From Compostibacter hankyongensis (GTDB lineage: Bacteria > Bacteroidota > Bacteroidia > Chitinophagales > Chitinophagaceae), in contig NZ_BAABFN010000001.1 of NCBI RefSeq assembly GCF_039541075.1, positions 868,001 to 932,000 of the forward strand: a stretch of 64,000 nt of DNA, written 5' to 3'. Shown piece by piece: positions 1-9,867 of this stretch (position 1 is the stretch's first letter; the number at the start of each line of letters is the position of its first letter). Position numbers and translations under genes: made by a program. The notes below the pieces were generated by a model. The model was not told where the DNA came from. It made no database searches and was given only the letters and a program-made list of their open reading frames with translations.

Positions 1-59
1 TCATGCATTCATTTCAGACATTACGCTTTACGGAACAGCAGAATAGACCGAAAAGAGGA

Positions 60-2090
60 ATGATGGACCATAAAAACAGAAATATAAAAAGTGTTATACT
101 GCTAACCTGCACGCTAAGTCTGGTGTTGACGATCTCCGGTATGGCAGTATCGGCGGTTGCAGAACAAGCGAATAATACAATAGTCTTGTCGAAGGATGTT
201 CAACATAATAGGACGGATAGCGTTAAGCCCATAGACTGGTCCCGTTTTAAGAAGGATACCACGCAGGACGGCGCGTCGCTGCGGTTGAAGCATATTCTTC
301 TGAATGCCATCCGGTACAACTTCACCGTATGGTATGCGGAGAAGTTTGCCTCGCAGACCGGCGAGTACCTCGATCTGGGAGGGATCAGGCCTCCGGTATG
401 CGCCGCATTGGCTTTGGCCACGGCGGTCCGGTTCGGGATATATGACGCTTCGGTAGCGGGTCTAACCGAAAAGGAAGCGGTAAAAAGGGCCGTCAGGATC
501 ATCGCATCAGCAGCATATTCCCATAAAGCAAACACTCCCAAAGGGTGGGGGAACGACTGGCAGACAGCCATGTGGGCCAATCTGGCCGGCACTGCCGCCT
601 GGCTGCTGTGGGATGAGCTTTCTGCCACCGATCGGGAATTAGTCCGGAAAATGGTGGAATATGAAGCCGATCGTTTTCTGACCTATGAAGTGCCCTATTG
701 CGTGGACGACTCCGGTAATATAAAATATCGTGGAGATACCAAAGCGGAAGAGAATGCCTGGAATTCAGGCGTCCTGCAGCTGGCCACCGCCATGATGCCG
801 GATCATGTAAACCGGAATGTCTGGATGGACAAGAACATCGAGCTCATGATCTCGGCCTATGCCAGGCCCGATGATCTTGCCAGTACGAAAATGCTGCACG
901 GCCGGCAGGTGAAAGACTGGCTTAAAGGATCCAATGCGTATGATGAAGGTACGGTGGTCAATCATTCCATCATCCATCCGGATTATATGACTTCCATAGG
1001 GCAGGTAGTGAACGCCCCCTTTCCGTACACCCTTGCCGGGATGACTACCCCTGCAGCGGCGCTTTTCAATGCGGACTATGTGTATAAGTCACTGGTTGAC
1101 CTGAACTTCAAAAGCCCTCCTTACCGCGCCCCGGGAGGGACCATATATCAGGATGGTTCCCCGGATATCTATTATCCCCAGGGGAATGACTGGGGTACCC
1201 ACAGGAGGATGAATTTTGCCATGATAGATGTATATGCGGATGTGCTGGGATTTGACAATCTCGTTACGCAAAAAGGGGCTTACTGGGAACGCTATCATGA
1301 CCAGATGGTCCTGGATATGCAAAGCCGGCATGCTGACGGCAGAACGTATTCAGCGCGTTCGGAAGATACCAATGCCGGAAGGGAGCAATGGGTAGCCCTG
1401 CTGGCAGCAAGGGCCTATGAGGCGATGTGGCTGAAACATCAGCATAAAATGACATTCTCCAATGAACCTTATACCTGTTTGTGGCCCGCTGGATGGAAGG
1501 GGGAATCCATAGGCGGCGCGGCTGGCTCCTGCCGTTATTCGGGTAATCGTTTTAAAATCGAAGGAGCCGGAAGTATCAAAGGCGCCGCTGATAAGGTGAA
1601 ATATATTTACCGTCAGATACGCGGAGATGCGACGATCAGCGTGAGGATTGACTCGATGGAAGGGGCGGATGAAAAAGCCATTGCCGGTATTATGTTCAGA
1701 GCGGACCTCGATGACGATGCACAGGAAATATGCATCGGCTATACCGCTGCGGGCCGGATCAGCATAAGCTATCGTAGTAAAAAAGGAGAAGATACGCACA
1801 GGGAGGAGATACCGATAGCGGCCGGCCATCATTTGCCGGTCCGGCTTAAGCTCGAGAGGCGCGGAGGTGAGATAAAGGGATATTATGCTCCGGACGGTGT
1901 GCAATGGAAGCTTGTCGCCACCCGGGTTATTACAGCAGATCCGGTTGATGAGGGAAACAGCATGGGGCTGATGACCGTACCTGATCAGGCAAATACTTCC
2001 CAGGACAGGAGAACGATCAGATATACGGATCCTTATGAACCATCCCGGATATCCGGAGCAGTGTTCAGCTTTGTGCATATCAATGATTAG
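60..2090 (+). CDS. Secreted alpha/alpha-toroid lyase- or hydrolase-like protein with C-terminal DUF1349-like domain
   Basis: About 676 residues. An in-frame ATG at 3 exists, but the ATG pair at 60/63 lies directly after an A/G-rich stretch and gives a normal export signal (basic start, then a hydrophobic run to about residue 30), so 60 is preferred. Residues 60-480 are rich in helix-type repeats with many Trp, Tyr and His residues, as in heparinase/alginate-lyase-like alpha/alpha toroids. From about residue 490 to the end the pattern resembles the concanavalin-type DUF1349 domain (IAGIMFRADL, GYYAPDGVQWKLV). It leads a run of carbohydrate enzymes and the next gene begins near its stop codon. 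The exact family and substrate are not recognised; a lyase or glycosidase role is inferred from fold impression and context. Confidence 0.6.
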   Translation: MMDHKNRNIKSVILLTCTLSLVLTISGMAVSAVAEQANNTIVLSKDVQHNRTDSVKPIDWSRFKKDTTQDGASLRLKHILLNAIRYNFTVWYAEKFASQTGEYLDLGGIRPPVCAALALATAVRFGIYDASVAGLTEKEAVKRAVRIIASAAYSHKANTPKGWGNDWQTAMWANLAGTAAWLLWDELSATDRELVRKMVEYEADRFLTYEVPYCVDDSGNIKYRGDTKAEENAWNSGVLQLATAMMPDHVNRNVWMDKNIELMISAYARPDDLASTKMLHGRQVKDWLKGSNAYDEGTVVNHSIIHPDYMTSIGQVVNAPFPYTLAGMTTPAAALFNADYVYKSLVDLNFKSPPYRAPGGTIYQDGSPDIYYPQGNDWGTHRRMNFAMIDVYADVLGFDNLVTQKGAYWERYHDQMVLDMQSRHADGRTYSARSEDTNAGREQWVALLAARAYEAMWLKHQHKMTFSNEPYTCLWPAGWKGESIGGAAGSCRYSGNRFKIEGAGSIKGAADKVKYIYRQIRGDATISVRIDSMEGADEKAIAGIMFRADLDDDAQEICIGYTAAGRISISYRSKKGEDTHREEIPIAAGHHLPVRLKLERRGGEIKGYYAPDGVQWKLVATRVITADPVDEGNSMGLMTVPDQANTSQDRRTIRYTDPYEPSRISGAVFSFVHIND

Positions 2091-2169
2091 AAAGGTTATC
2101 CGGAAATATCGCCGGCCCTTGCCCTTGGAAAAAAATAAATGCTATTCTAAATCACATAATGTCTTGCTT

Positions 2170-4389
2170 ATGAAATGCCGCATGATGAATTTTATTGGGA
2201 TCTTTGTTTTATCTCTGACCAGCCTTTTATGTATTGCCCCGCATGCATACGGCAGGCATCCCGCTGAGGACTCTCTCGTCCTGATCCGGAAGGAAAATTA
2301 TACCATCCGGGTGGTCAAAAAGGGATTCCGGTATGCCCTGCTCAAACCCGATGGTACTGTGCTGCTGCAGGCCCACGACCAGTCGGGTCTGACCCTGCTT
2401 CATTCGCAGGTCTTGGATACCCGTCTGCTCAGCCAGGACGACCGCCAGGCCTCTTTTATGGTGACCAATGATATCGGTGTACAGGCGCGCGTGCAGTTTA
2501 CCTTGTTTGATCATTATTTCAAACTGTCGGTGCATTATACCGGAGACGTTCCTGTCACCGGCAGCATCGTAGCCAGGACGCAGGGTCTTTCCCCGGCTTA
2601 CGGGCTGGCCGACCATGCCGGTTTCCGTACGCCCTACAGCACGGAAATAACCGGATATAAGAGCCGTTATTTCGGGGCGGGATCGGATCATGGGGAAAGG
2701 CTGGTCAGCAATTTTGTGATCTTTCCCCGGCAGGGGGTTGCCTGCATCAACCTGGAGCCGCACAAAAAGATCATCAGCGTGAGCCCGAAGGAACTGGCCC
2801 AGGGAGATGTCTATGCCAGCGAGATGCCCGCGCTCTATTATTTTACCGGAAGCGTGAAGCAGATCTATGCGGATTATCTCAAAGTGAGAAACGAAGAAGG
2901 TTATAAGGTATATCTTCCCAAGTACGCCTGGTTTGGAGTGGGCTGGGAGGCCTTTGGCGCACTTGGTTGGAACACGAACCATGAAACGGTAACATCCGAC
3001 GTGGACCGTTATCTCAAGGCGGGCTTTCCCCTGACCTGGATGGTAGTAGGCTCCGGCTTCTGGCCCAATGATCAGCCGTCCTATTTTGCTACCACGAGCT
3101 TCGGCTTCTGGGACAAGCAGCGCTATCCCGACCCGAAGTCATTTATCGCACATTTTCATCAGGAAGGATTGAAGTTTATCCTGGGCCTGAGGATCGCATT
3201 TATCCCGAACGGTCCCTTTACCGCGGAAGGGCTTGCAAAAGGATATTTTATAAAGAAGGAGGGCCAATCCCGTCTCTTTAGGGTGGGGTTCCCCAAAACG
3301 GAATGTTATTTCCTGGATGCGACAAATCCTGAAGCGGTGAAGTGGTATGTCCGCCTCTGCGACAAATGGAAGCAGTATGGTGTGGACGGATATAAGGAAG
3401 ATCTCTACGGATACGAAATAGACGGCTTCCGGGACGATAAGCTGGACCCCGTGAACGAGCTGCTCATGGATGAAGGGGTTTATGTGATGGGTCGGAACGG
3501 CTATGTCGGTTCCCCAGCTGATATACACCGGTTCAATGATTTTAACTACAACCAGAATCAGGATCGCGGACCTGTCAACGGACTTGCTTTTGCCTACAGC
3601 GGCTTCCCCTATGTGTATCCGGATATCATCGGGGGGACCGGCCTGACCAATAAGCAGTTTGGGGGTATGCAGCAGGAGAAGCTGGGCAAATACCTCATGC
3701 GCGAGGCGCAGTATGCCGCCCTCAATCCTTCGCTGTCTTTCGGATATGGCCCCTGGAATCTGGACGATAAACAGGTGATGGAGGTATGTCTTGCGGCTGC
3801 CCAGCTGCACGACAGGCTGCTTCCCTATATCTACAGCGCGGCCATCGCTACCTATCATACCGGTTTTCCCTATACGATGACGCCGCTGCCGCTGGCTTAC
3901 CCGGATGACAGCGCCACCTATTACCGGGAAAACGACCGCGTAAGAGGCTACGAATGGCTGATCGGCACCGCATTGCTAGCTACGCCGGTGTATGGAAACG
4001 ACTATGCCACGGCTACCGGCCGCGACGTTTACCTGCCCGCAGGAAAATGGATGGACTACGACAGCGGTAAGCTTTTTGAAGGACCCAAGATGCTGAAGGA
4101 TTATCCGTTGCCGGTGGGTAAGACGCCTCTTTTTGTCGGCGGCACGGGCATTGTGGTGGAAAAGGAAAACGGACGTCTGGTAGCACGGATCTATCCGGTA
4201 ACAGACAGCAGCAGCCTGGATTTCTACGGCTCGGACAGCAAGCAGGCCAACCATATAGCAGTAGATCATCCGGACTGGAAGCGCGTACGGGTCATCGACA
4301 AGCAAACCGGGAAAAGAGTAAAAGTAGCGCTGAAGCGGTATGCCTGGGAATTTGTACTTGAGAACGGCCATGACTATACGGTGAAATAA
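2170..4389 (+). CDS. Glycoside hydrolase family 31, exported
   Basis: About 739 residues from the ATG at 2170, which gives a signal peptide ending near CIAPHAYG; the open frame extends upstream to 2035 over the end of the preceding gene, but that extension has no export signal. The central barrel carries GVDGYKEDLYGYE, in which Asp411 sits where GH31 enzymes keep the nucleophile, and later SGFPYVYPDIIGG, where the acid/base Asp is expected. The C-terminal third contains the usual beta domains (LPYIYSAA, PLPLAYPDD, YLPAGKWMDYDSG). GH31 members cleave alpha-linked glucose, xylose, galactose or sulfoquinovose. The subfamily is unclear; the YPDIIGG form resembles family members other than classical alpha-glucosidases, including alpha-galactosidase-type ones. 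It probably acts in the periplasm together with its neighbours. Confidence 0.88.
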   Translation: MKCRMMNFIGIFVLSLTSLLCIAPHAYGRHPAEDSLVLIRKENYTIRVVKKGFRYALLKPDGTVLLQAHDQSGLTLLHSQVLDTRLLSQDDRQASFMVTNDIGVQARVQFTLFDHYFKLSVHYTGDVPVTGSIVARTQGLSPAYGLADHAGFRTPYSTEITGYKSRYFGAGSDHGERLVSNFVIFPRQGVACINLEPHKKIISVSPKELAQGDVYASEMPALYYFTGSVKQIYADYLKVRNEEGYKVYLPKYAWFGVGWEAFGALGWNTNHETVTSDVDRYLKAGFPLTWMVVGSGFWPNDQPSYFATTSFGFWDKQRYPDPKSFIAHFHQEGLKFILGLRIAFIPNGPFTAEGLAKGYFIKKEGQSRLFRVGFPKTECYFLDATNPEAVKWYVRLCDKWKQYGVDGYKEDLYGYEIDGFRDDKLDPVNELLMDEGVYVMGRNGYVGSPADIHRFNDFNYNQNQDRGPVNGLAFAYSGFPYVYPDIIGGTGLTNKQFGGMQQEKLGKYLMREAQYAALNPSLSFGYGPWNLDDKQVMEVCLAAAQLHDRLLPYIYSAAIATYHTGFPYTMTPLPLAYPDDSATYYRENDRVRGYEWLIGTALLATPVYGNDYATATGRDVYLPAGKWMDYDSGKLFEGPKMLKDYPLPVGKTPLFVGGTGIVVEKENGRLVARIYPVTDSSSLDFYGSDSKQANHIAVDHPDWKRVRVIDKQTGKRVKVALKRYAWEFVLENGHDYTVK

Positions 4390-4418
4390 ACGGAATAACA
4401 AACATCATCTAAAAACGC

Positions 4419-6890
4419 ATGCATATGGTTTCACGCAGAAAGTTTTTCGGAAATTTCGGACTGACCTTTGTCGGCGGCCTTTTGGGATGGCCGGTCCGGG
4501 CGGCAACAGCAGCGGCCGCAGCCGGTAGTACAACATCCGGTGGCATTCTGCCGGACGATAACACCCTGGAAGCGCACTACGATTTGGTAGTGGTCGGCGG
4601 GGGGATCTCCGGGGTCAGCGCCGCCATCAGCGCGGCGCGTAACGGGCTGAAGGTGGCCCTGGTCCATAACCGGGCCATGTTCGGCGGCAACTCCTCCTCC
4701 GAGGTGAAGCTGTTCCCGGAGAACAACAGTGGAACGCAGCCCTGGATCAAAGAAGGCGGTCTCAATGATGAGTTCCATACCGAAGAACGGGTCCGTAACC
4801 ATGCGCCCTATATGGAGGGGACCATGAATGCGCATTGGGACCTGGTATTGTACGAGTGGGTGATCCGGGAAAAGAACATTACCCATTACCTGAATACCCA
4901 TATGCACAAGGTATTCATGAAAGATAAGTCGCGTATTGCATCAGTATTTGCCATACAGCTGGGTACCGAAAAATCATTCACCCTTTCTGCGCCGCTTTTT
5001 GTGGATGCCACGGGCGACGGGGTGCTGGGCGGACTGGCCAAGGCGGATCACCGATGGGGAAGGGAAGCCAGAGCGGAGTATAACGAATCGCTGGCGCCCG
5101 CAAAAGCGGATGAAACGGTAATGGGGAACACCCTGTTTTTTCAGGCCAAGGACATGGGGACACCCGTACCGTTCAAGGCTCCGGATTGGGCGGTAAAATA
5201 TACGGACGATGCCAGCTTTTCCGGAAGAGGGCATAGTTATTTCGAGGGCGGATACTGGTGGATCGAAGTGGGGATGCCCTACCATCCCATCAAAGACAAT
5301 AACGAAACCCGGCATGAAGCGCTTCGCCAGCTGCTGGGGGTATGGGATCATATCAAGAACGGTCCGTGCAAAATGGTGGATCGTAAAAAAGCAGCAAATT
5401 ACGGCCTCGAGTTCGTGGGTTTCTGGCCTTATAAACGGGCTTCCCGCAGGATCATCGGGGATTATGTGCTGACCCAGCGTGATGTGCAGGATCCCAAGTC
5501 CCTCCCGGATGCGGTAGCTTACGGCGCCTGGCATATCGACGTGCATGTGCCGGGCGGTATCCTGGCCGCCGATAAGGAATCTTATCCCCCGCCGGGGAAA
5601 GAAGCCAACTGGCAGGACCTGTGCACCATGGCCTACAGCATACCGATACGTTCGCTTTATTCCCGGAATGTGGAGAACCTGATGATGGCCGGCCGGCCCA
5701 TCAGCTGCTCTTACCTGGCTTTCGCCTCTTCCCGCGTGCTCTCCACAGGTTCTATCTGCGGACAGGCAGTGGGCGTGGTGGCTGCACTGGCAAAGAGATA
5801 CCATACCCTCCCGCGGGAAATAGCCCGCTCCCATGCATCCGAAACACAGCAGCTTATCCTGCGGCAGGACGGACATATACCGGGCGTGGAAAATACGGAT
5901 GCGGCGGACCTGGCCAGAAAGGCAAAGGTGACGGCGGAGAGCCATGCCGCATTGAGCTTTCCCGAGCCCAACGGCGAGCGGGACCTTTCGCTGCCGCATG
6001 CCCAGCTGTTTCCCGTTTCTGCCGGACAGATAGAAAAGGTAGCGCTACTGCTGAGATCCACCCGCAATACACCCACCCGCATCCGGGTGGGACTCAGGCC
6101 GGCTCCCGACGTGGGGGATTTCCGCGCCGAAGAAGATTTGGGCACGGCGGAAGTCGTTGTGCCGGCGCATCACGACGGATGGGTGCAGGCGGATTTTGGC
6201 GTGCATGTGGAACCCGGGAAGCTCTATTACATCCATACAGACAAGCAGCCCGGTATCTTCTGGAAAGCATTCCGGGAAAAAGAAGGAGATCCCAACCGGC
6301 TGCCTCCGGCTACTACCGCGGCCTTCCTGCCGGAAAAAACAGGATTCGGAGATAAATCTTCCGCTTTCCGCGAGCTTTTCCCCGATGTGGAGCTGAAAGA
6401 TATCCCCGGTGCCGGCAAAGCCGGCCACTGGAGGCCCCTCACCATGGGTTATGGCCTTTGTATGCGTCTCACGCCGGACAGCCATCCCTACGGCCCGGAA
6501 AACGTCGCCCGCGGTGCTAACCGGCCGGATAAATGGTCCAATATATGGGTCTCCGACCCCTCCCGGCGGCTGCCGGCCTCACTGCAGCTTAGCTGGCCCT
6601 CGCCGGTGGCATGCAACACGGTGCAGCTGACCTTTGACACGGATCAGAACAGAAGGGTGACCCTGCCGCTTTTCCGGTATCCGGATTGTGTAAAAGATTA
6701 CAGCGTGGAGTACCACGACGGCAGCGGGTGGAAACAGCTCCTGAAAGAAGAAGGCAATTATATGCGCCGGCGGGTACATCGCTTCGATGAGATCAGGACC
6801 GACCGGCTGCGCATCAATATCCTGGCTACCAACGGCGGGCCAAGCGCCCGGGTGTATGAGGTCAGGGTATATAACGACAAGGAAGTATGA
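4419..6890 (+). CDS. Tat-exported FAD-dependent oxidoreductase with C-terminal discoidin-like domain
   Basis: 823 residues. The N-terminus has a twin-arginine motif (SRRKFFG, residues 5-11) and a hydrophobic Ala/Gly-rich stretch, pointing to export of a folded cofactor-bound enzyme. A classic dinucleotide-binding fold follows (GGGISG at 60-65, then FGGNSSSE), typical of the FAD_oxidored (PF12831) group. An FAD-closing segment lies near residue 430 (NLMMAGRPISCSYLA, STGSICGQAVG). After about residue 490 come beta-rich regions; the last 130 residues resemble a galactose-binding/F5-8-type domain. The stop overlaps the next start by 4 bases (ATGA), so the two are probably translationally coupled. 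An ATG two codons downstream (4425) is an equally good start. The substrate is unknown; oxidation of a sugar or aglycone is inferred from the surrounding hydrolases. Confidence 0.82.
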   Translation: MHMVSRRKFFGNFGLTFVGGLLGWPVRAATAAAAAGSTTSGGILPDDNTLEAHYDLVVVGGGISGVSAAISAARNGLKVALVHNRAMFGGNSSSEVKLFPENNSGTQPWIKEGGLNDEFHTEERVRNHAPYMEGTMNAHWDLVLYEWVIREKNITHYLNTHMHKVFMKDKSRIASVFAIQLGTEKSFTLSAPLFVDATGDGVLGGLAKADHRWGREARAEYNESLAPAKADETVMGNTLFFQAKDMGTPVPFKAPDWAVKYTDDASFSGRGHSYFEGGYWWIEVGMPYHPIKDNNETRHEALRQLLGVWDHIKNGPCKMVDRKKAANYGLEFVGFWPYKRASRRIIGDYVLTQRDVQDPKSLPDAVAYGAWHIDVHVPGGILAADKESYPPPGKEANWQDLCTMAYSIPIRSLYSRNVENLMMAGRPISCSYLAFASSRVLSTGSICGQAVGVVAALAKRYHTLPREIARSHASETQQLILRQDGHIPGVENTDAADLARKAKVTAESHAALSFPEPNGERDLSLPHAQLFPVSAGQIEKVALLLRSTRNTPTRIRVGLRPAPDVGDFRAEEDLGTAEVVVPAHHDGWVQADFGVHVEPGKLYYIHTDKQPGIFWKAFREKEGDPNRLPPATTAAFLPEKTGFGDKSSAFRELFPDVELKDIPGAGKAGHWRPLTMGYGLCMRLTPDSHPYGPENVARGANRPDKWSNIWVSDPSRRLPASLQLSWPSPVACNTVQLTFDTDQNRRVTLPLFRYPDCVKDYSVEYHDGSGWKQLLKEEGNYMRRRVHRFDEIRTDRLRINILATNGGPSARVYEVRVYNDKEV

Positions 6891-8971
6891 CAGCCGGTAG
6901 GACGATAACGGGCTTCCTGCCGGTAAGCATCTTTGTTTTGCTGGTCCTGCTGACAGCCGGCACCCGTCTGTCGGCACAGGGCGGCCATGCCATGCCCGTG
7001 GGTGGTCCTTTTGTCAACCAGGCCGGATACAATCTGCATGAAGCCAAACGTTTTACGGCGCCGGGCGTGGCAGATGGAACGCCTTTCCTTATCTACTATG
7101 CGAAAGATACCCTTGACCCACAGCGAAAAGCGCTTTATACGGGCAGGGTGAAGGACTATGCCGGCGAGTTTTCAGCCTTTGATCCGCAGGCAGCAGACCG
7201 GCAATATGTGATCGAAGTGGAAGGATGTGGTCGTTCGGTGCCTTTCTGGATCGCGGATCACCTGATGGAAAAGCTGTCTTCCCGTCTTGCCTATCAGTTC
7301 TTTATTGATGTCAGGGGATCGATGGACGATCGCCTGAGCCCGGCCAACGCCACCGGTGGCGGTCCTTCCCGGGACGGGGGCGGGCAGACCCTGGAAGCCG
7401 TGTTCGAAGGGTTGCTTTATGCTTCCAACCCGGCGCTGTATGACCGCTGGACCCATGAATTGTATCATCCGTTTGGTAACCGGGATATCCTTGTCGCCGA
7501 TTTTCCGACGGATACCCTGAATAACTACCTTACCTATACGGTTACCAACGACAGTACGGTGACGGACCCCGCCCGGGTGCCTGATCTGATCAAGCTAATG
7601 CTCTGGCATGCCGCCTTCTGCTATCATAACCTGTCCTATCATGGAACTGCCGGCGGCGGCTTTTCCTCCTGGCTCAGCTATAATCAGGTAAGGATGTTCG
7701 GGTACAAGGGAGATACGCTGCAAAGCTTCGATTATCAGAACATGCTGGACCAGCTTGCGGCTGTCTGTGCATTCTACCACGCTTTTCTGAAGCCTTACCT
7801 CGATAAGGAAACGTATGAAAAATACCGGCAGGCCTGTCTCGATCACTGGGAGGCTTACGACCGTCAGCAGGAAGTAAGATACTGGGTAAAAAGCTTCAAA
7901 TGGATCGATAAAGGATACCGTGAATTTAACGAGCAGGGAAACGCCTACGGGCAAGGTCTGCTGCGCAATATGCTGATGTATTGCTGCGAGCTGCACGAAC
8001 CGGACGGCCATCCCGAAAAATTCCTGCGTTATGCCGTGCAATGTGCAGAAGATATTGTGCAGCACTGGGATTTCAATAATCCCTGGCACATGTGGGCCAT
8101 GCGGAATGCCGAACATATCACGCCCCAGGCGCTCGCGCTGTTCTACCTCATGTTCCCGGACAAGGCGCCCGCCGGCACACTGGCCAAGCTGAAAGCCTAC
8201 CGGGACTATGCATTGAAAAGAACGGCCAATCTGTGGCAGTACCGCACCCACGACGACGACGAATGGGCAAACCCGCGAAGCAAGGAGATCGGTACCGTAT
8301 GCGGACTTGGCGGATGTTTTTTTGCTGTCGGGCATATCCTGCAGGATAAACAGCTGAGGGAGGTGGGCTGGTCGCAGGTCAATTTTGTATTCGGTTGCAA
8401 TCCCGCGGGGGCATGCCTCAGCAATAAAAGCCGGCAGAGAACGGCGCTCGGGGGATACTGGGAGGGGGTTGAATACGGCTGGCCCCATGCCTTCGAATTC
8501 GGAACGGGGGAGCTGGGTCCCTGCAGGGGAACCATGGACGGCTCGCCTACGGACCAGGCCTTTCCCTATCATCCGGATTCCGCGGCCCTGGCCGATTCAC
8601 CCGGCATTTACGGCACCGAGGGCTGGGCGATCAGTAACCGCGCCTGGATGAGCACCGTCACTTTTTCGCTACTGGGTACACAGAAAGTATCCTTTAAGAA
8701 TGAGCAGGGCGCGGTCATCACCCGGACAGCCGCAGGCGACAGCATCACGGTGGAGCTGAAAGCAGCGCTGAACATGGACTGGCACACGGCTGAAAAGGGA
8801 TGGGTCATCCTGAAAGCCGGAGATAAAACAGAGAAGCTGCTGCTGACCGAAACGGGACCCGACACCGGAGTTTTCCGTGCGCGCTACCGGGTTCCCGCAG
8901 GGACCGACCGGCTGACCGGCTCTTACGGTTACCTGGCGTTTGAAACCAAGACAAGTATATCTGTAAAATGA
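6887..8971 (+). CDS. Secreted GH9-like protein (cellulase N-terminal Ig-like domain plus alpha/alpha barrel)
   Basis: 694 residues starting inside the previous stop codon (ATGA overlap). A signal peptide ends near TRLSAQ (residues 1-31). Residues 37-125 (PFVNQAGYNLHEAKRF, YTGRVKDYAGEFSAFD, VPFWIADHLMEK) resemble the N-terminal Ig-like domain of GH9 cellulases, which characteristically begins NQxGY. The rest is helical with aromatic-rich motifs (HAAFCYHNLSYHG, NPWHMWAMRNAEH, HDDDEWANPRS, FVFGCNPAGAC), fitting a six-hairpin barrel; FVFGCNPAG recalls the GH9 region LLGxNP. I cannot place the catalytic acid residues with certainty, so family membership is probable, not proven. Confidence 0.6.
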   Translation: MTAGRTITGFLPVSIFVLLVLLTAGTRLSAQGGHAMPVGGPFVNQAGYNLHEAKRFTAPGVADGTPFLIYYAKDTLDPQRKALYTGRVKDYAGEFSAFDPQAADRQYVIEVEGCGRSVPFWIADHLMEKLSSRLAYQFFIDVRGSMDDRLSPANATGGGPSRDGGGQTLEAVFEGLLYASNPALYDRWTHELYHPFGNRDILVADFPTDTLNNYLTYTVTNDSTVTDPARVPDLIKLMLWHAAFCYHNLSYHGTAGGGFSSWLSYNQVRMFGYKGDTLQSFDYQNMLDQLAAVCAFYHAFLKPYLDKETYEKYRQACLDHWEAYDRQQEVRYWVKSFKWIDKGYREFNEQGNAYGQGLLRNMLMYCCELHEPDGHPEKFLRYAVQCAEDIVQHWDFNNPWHMWAMRNAEHITPQALALFYLMFPDKAPAGTLAKLKAYRDYALKRTANLWQYRTHDDDEWANPRSKEIGTVCGLGGCFFAVGHILQDKQLREVGWSQVNFVFGCNPAGACLSNKSRQRTALGGYWEGVEYGWPHAFEFGTGELGPCRGTMDGSPTDQAFPYHPDSAALADSPGIYGTEGWAISNRAWMSTVTFSLLGTQKVSFKNEQGAVITRTAAGDSITVELKAALNMDWHTAEKGWVILKAGDKTEKLLLTETGPDTGVFRARYRVPAGTDRLTGSYGYLAFETKTSISVK

Positions 8972-8993
8972 TCAATCTATTAAATCCAATATT

Positions 8994-9821
8994 ATGCAAT
9001 CCTTAAAAATCACTCCGGAACAAGTGAAGGCTTTTCAGGAAGACGGATACCTGTTCATCAGATCGCTCTTTACCGGAGAAGAGATCCGGCTTATCTATGA
9101 AACCTCTACGGAGGATGAAGCCATCCGGCAGCATAGCTATGATCTGCTGGACCGGCAGGGCAACAAAACAAAACTGGCCATGTGGTATACGCCGGGAGAC
9201 GATGTGTTTGGCATGCTGTCCCGCTGCAGTCGTATGGCCGATACCGTAGAAGCGCTGCTCGGCGGACCGGTAGCTCATTTTCATTCCAAGGTCATGCAGA
9301 AGGAGCCTCGCGTAGGCGGAGCCTGGGAATGGCATCAGGATTATGGTTACTGGTACAAAAACGGATTTTTGTTTCCCGATATGCTCAGCGTATACGTGGC
9401 GCTTACGCCCGCAACGAAAGAAAACGGTTGTCTGCAGGTGATCAAGGGTTCCCATAAGATGGGACGTATCGGTCACGGCAACTCCGGTGAGCAGGTGGGC
9501 GCCGACATGGAAAGGGTGGAGCAATGCCTGGCGATCCGGGAAAAGATCTATTGTGAGATGCAGCCGGGGGATGCCCTTTTCTTTCATTCCAACCTGCTGC
9601 ATACCTCGGCGGCCAACCATTCGGAACATCCGAGATGGTCTATTATATCGGCCTACAATCTGCTCGCCAATGTACCCTACAAGGAAAATCAGCCCTCCTG
9701 TACGCAACCCCTGCAAAAAGTACCGGATGAGATGATTCTCAAAACCGGGAAGAAAGGACTGGATACCGAGGTAAACCAGATGTCGCAGAAAAAGAATACT
9801 TCTAAATTACAGAGCAACTGA
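8994..9821 (+). CDS. Phytanoyl-CoA dioxygenase (PhyH) family, Fe(II)/2-oxoglutarate-dependent oxygenase
   Basis: 275 residues, no signal peptide, so probably cytoplasmic, unlike most genes around it. The iron facial triad is visible: His114 and Asp116 in WEWHQDYGYW, and distal His203 in FFHSNLLHTSA. Arg214 in SEHPRW is the likely 2-oxoglutarate anchor. The N-terminal FQEDGYLFIRSLF is the usual PhyH opening. Family members hydroxylate fatty acyl-CoA, secondary metabolites or small polar molecules. It starts 22 bases after the GH9-like gene and is followed 46 bases later by another exported protein, consistent with one operon. A role in converting a released aglycone or acid is only a guess from context. 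Confidence 0.85.
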   Translation: MQSLKITPEQVKAFQEDGYLFIRSLFTGEEIRLIYETSTEDEAIRQHSYDLLDRQGNKTKLAMWYTPGDDVFGMLSRCSRMADTVEALLGGPVAHFHSKVMQKEPRVGGAWEWHQDYGYWYKNGFLFPDMLSVYVALTPATKENGCLQVIKGSHKMGRIGHGNSGEQVGADMERVEQCLAIREKIYCEMQPGDALFFHSNLLHTSAANHSEHPRWSIISAYNLLANVPYKENQPSCTQPLQKVPDEMILKTGKKGLDTEVNQMSQKKNTSKLQSN

Positions 9822-9867
9822 CCTATCCTATTATCCGATCCGTTTACGGAAAAAAACAGAAAAGAAA

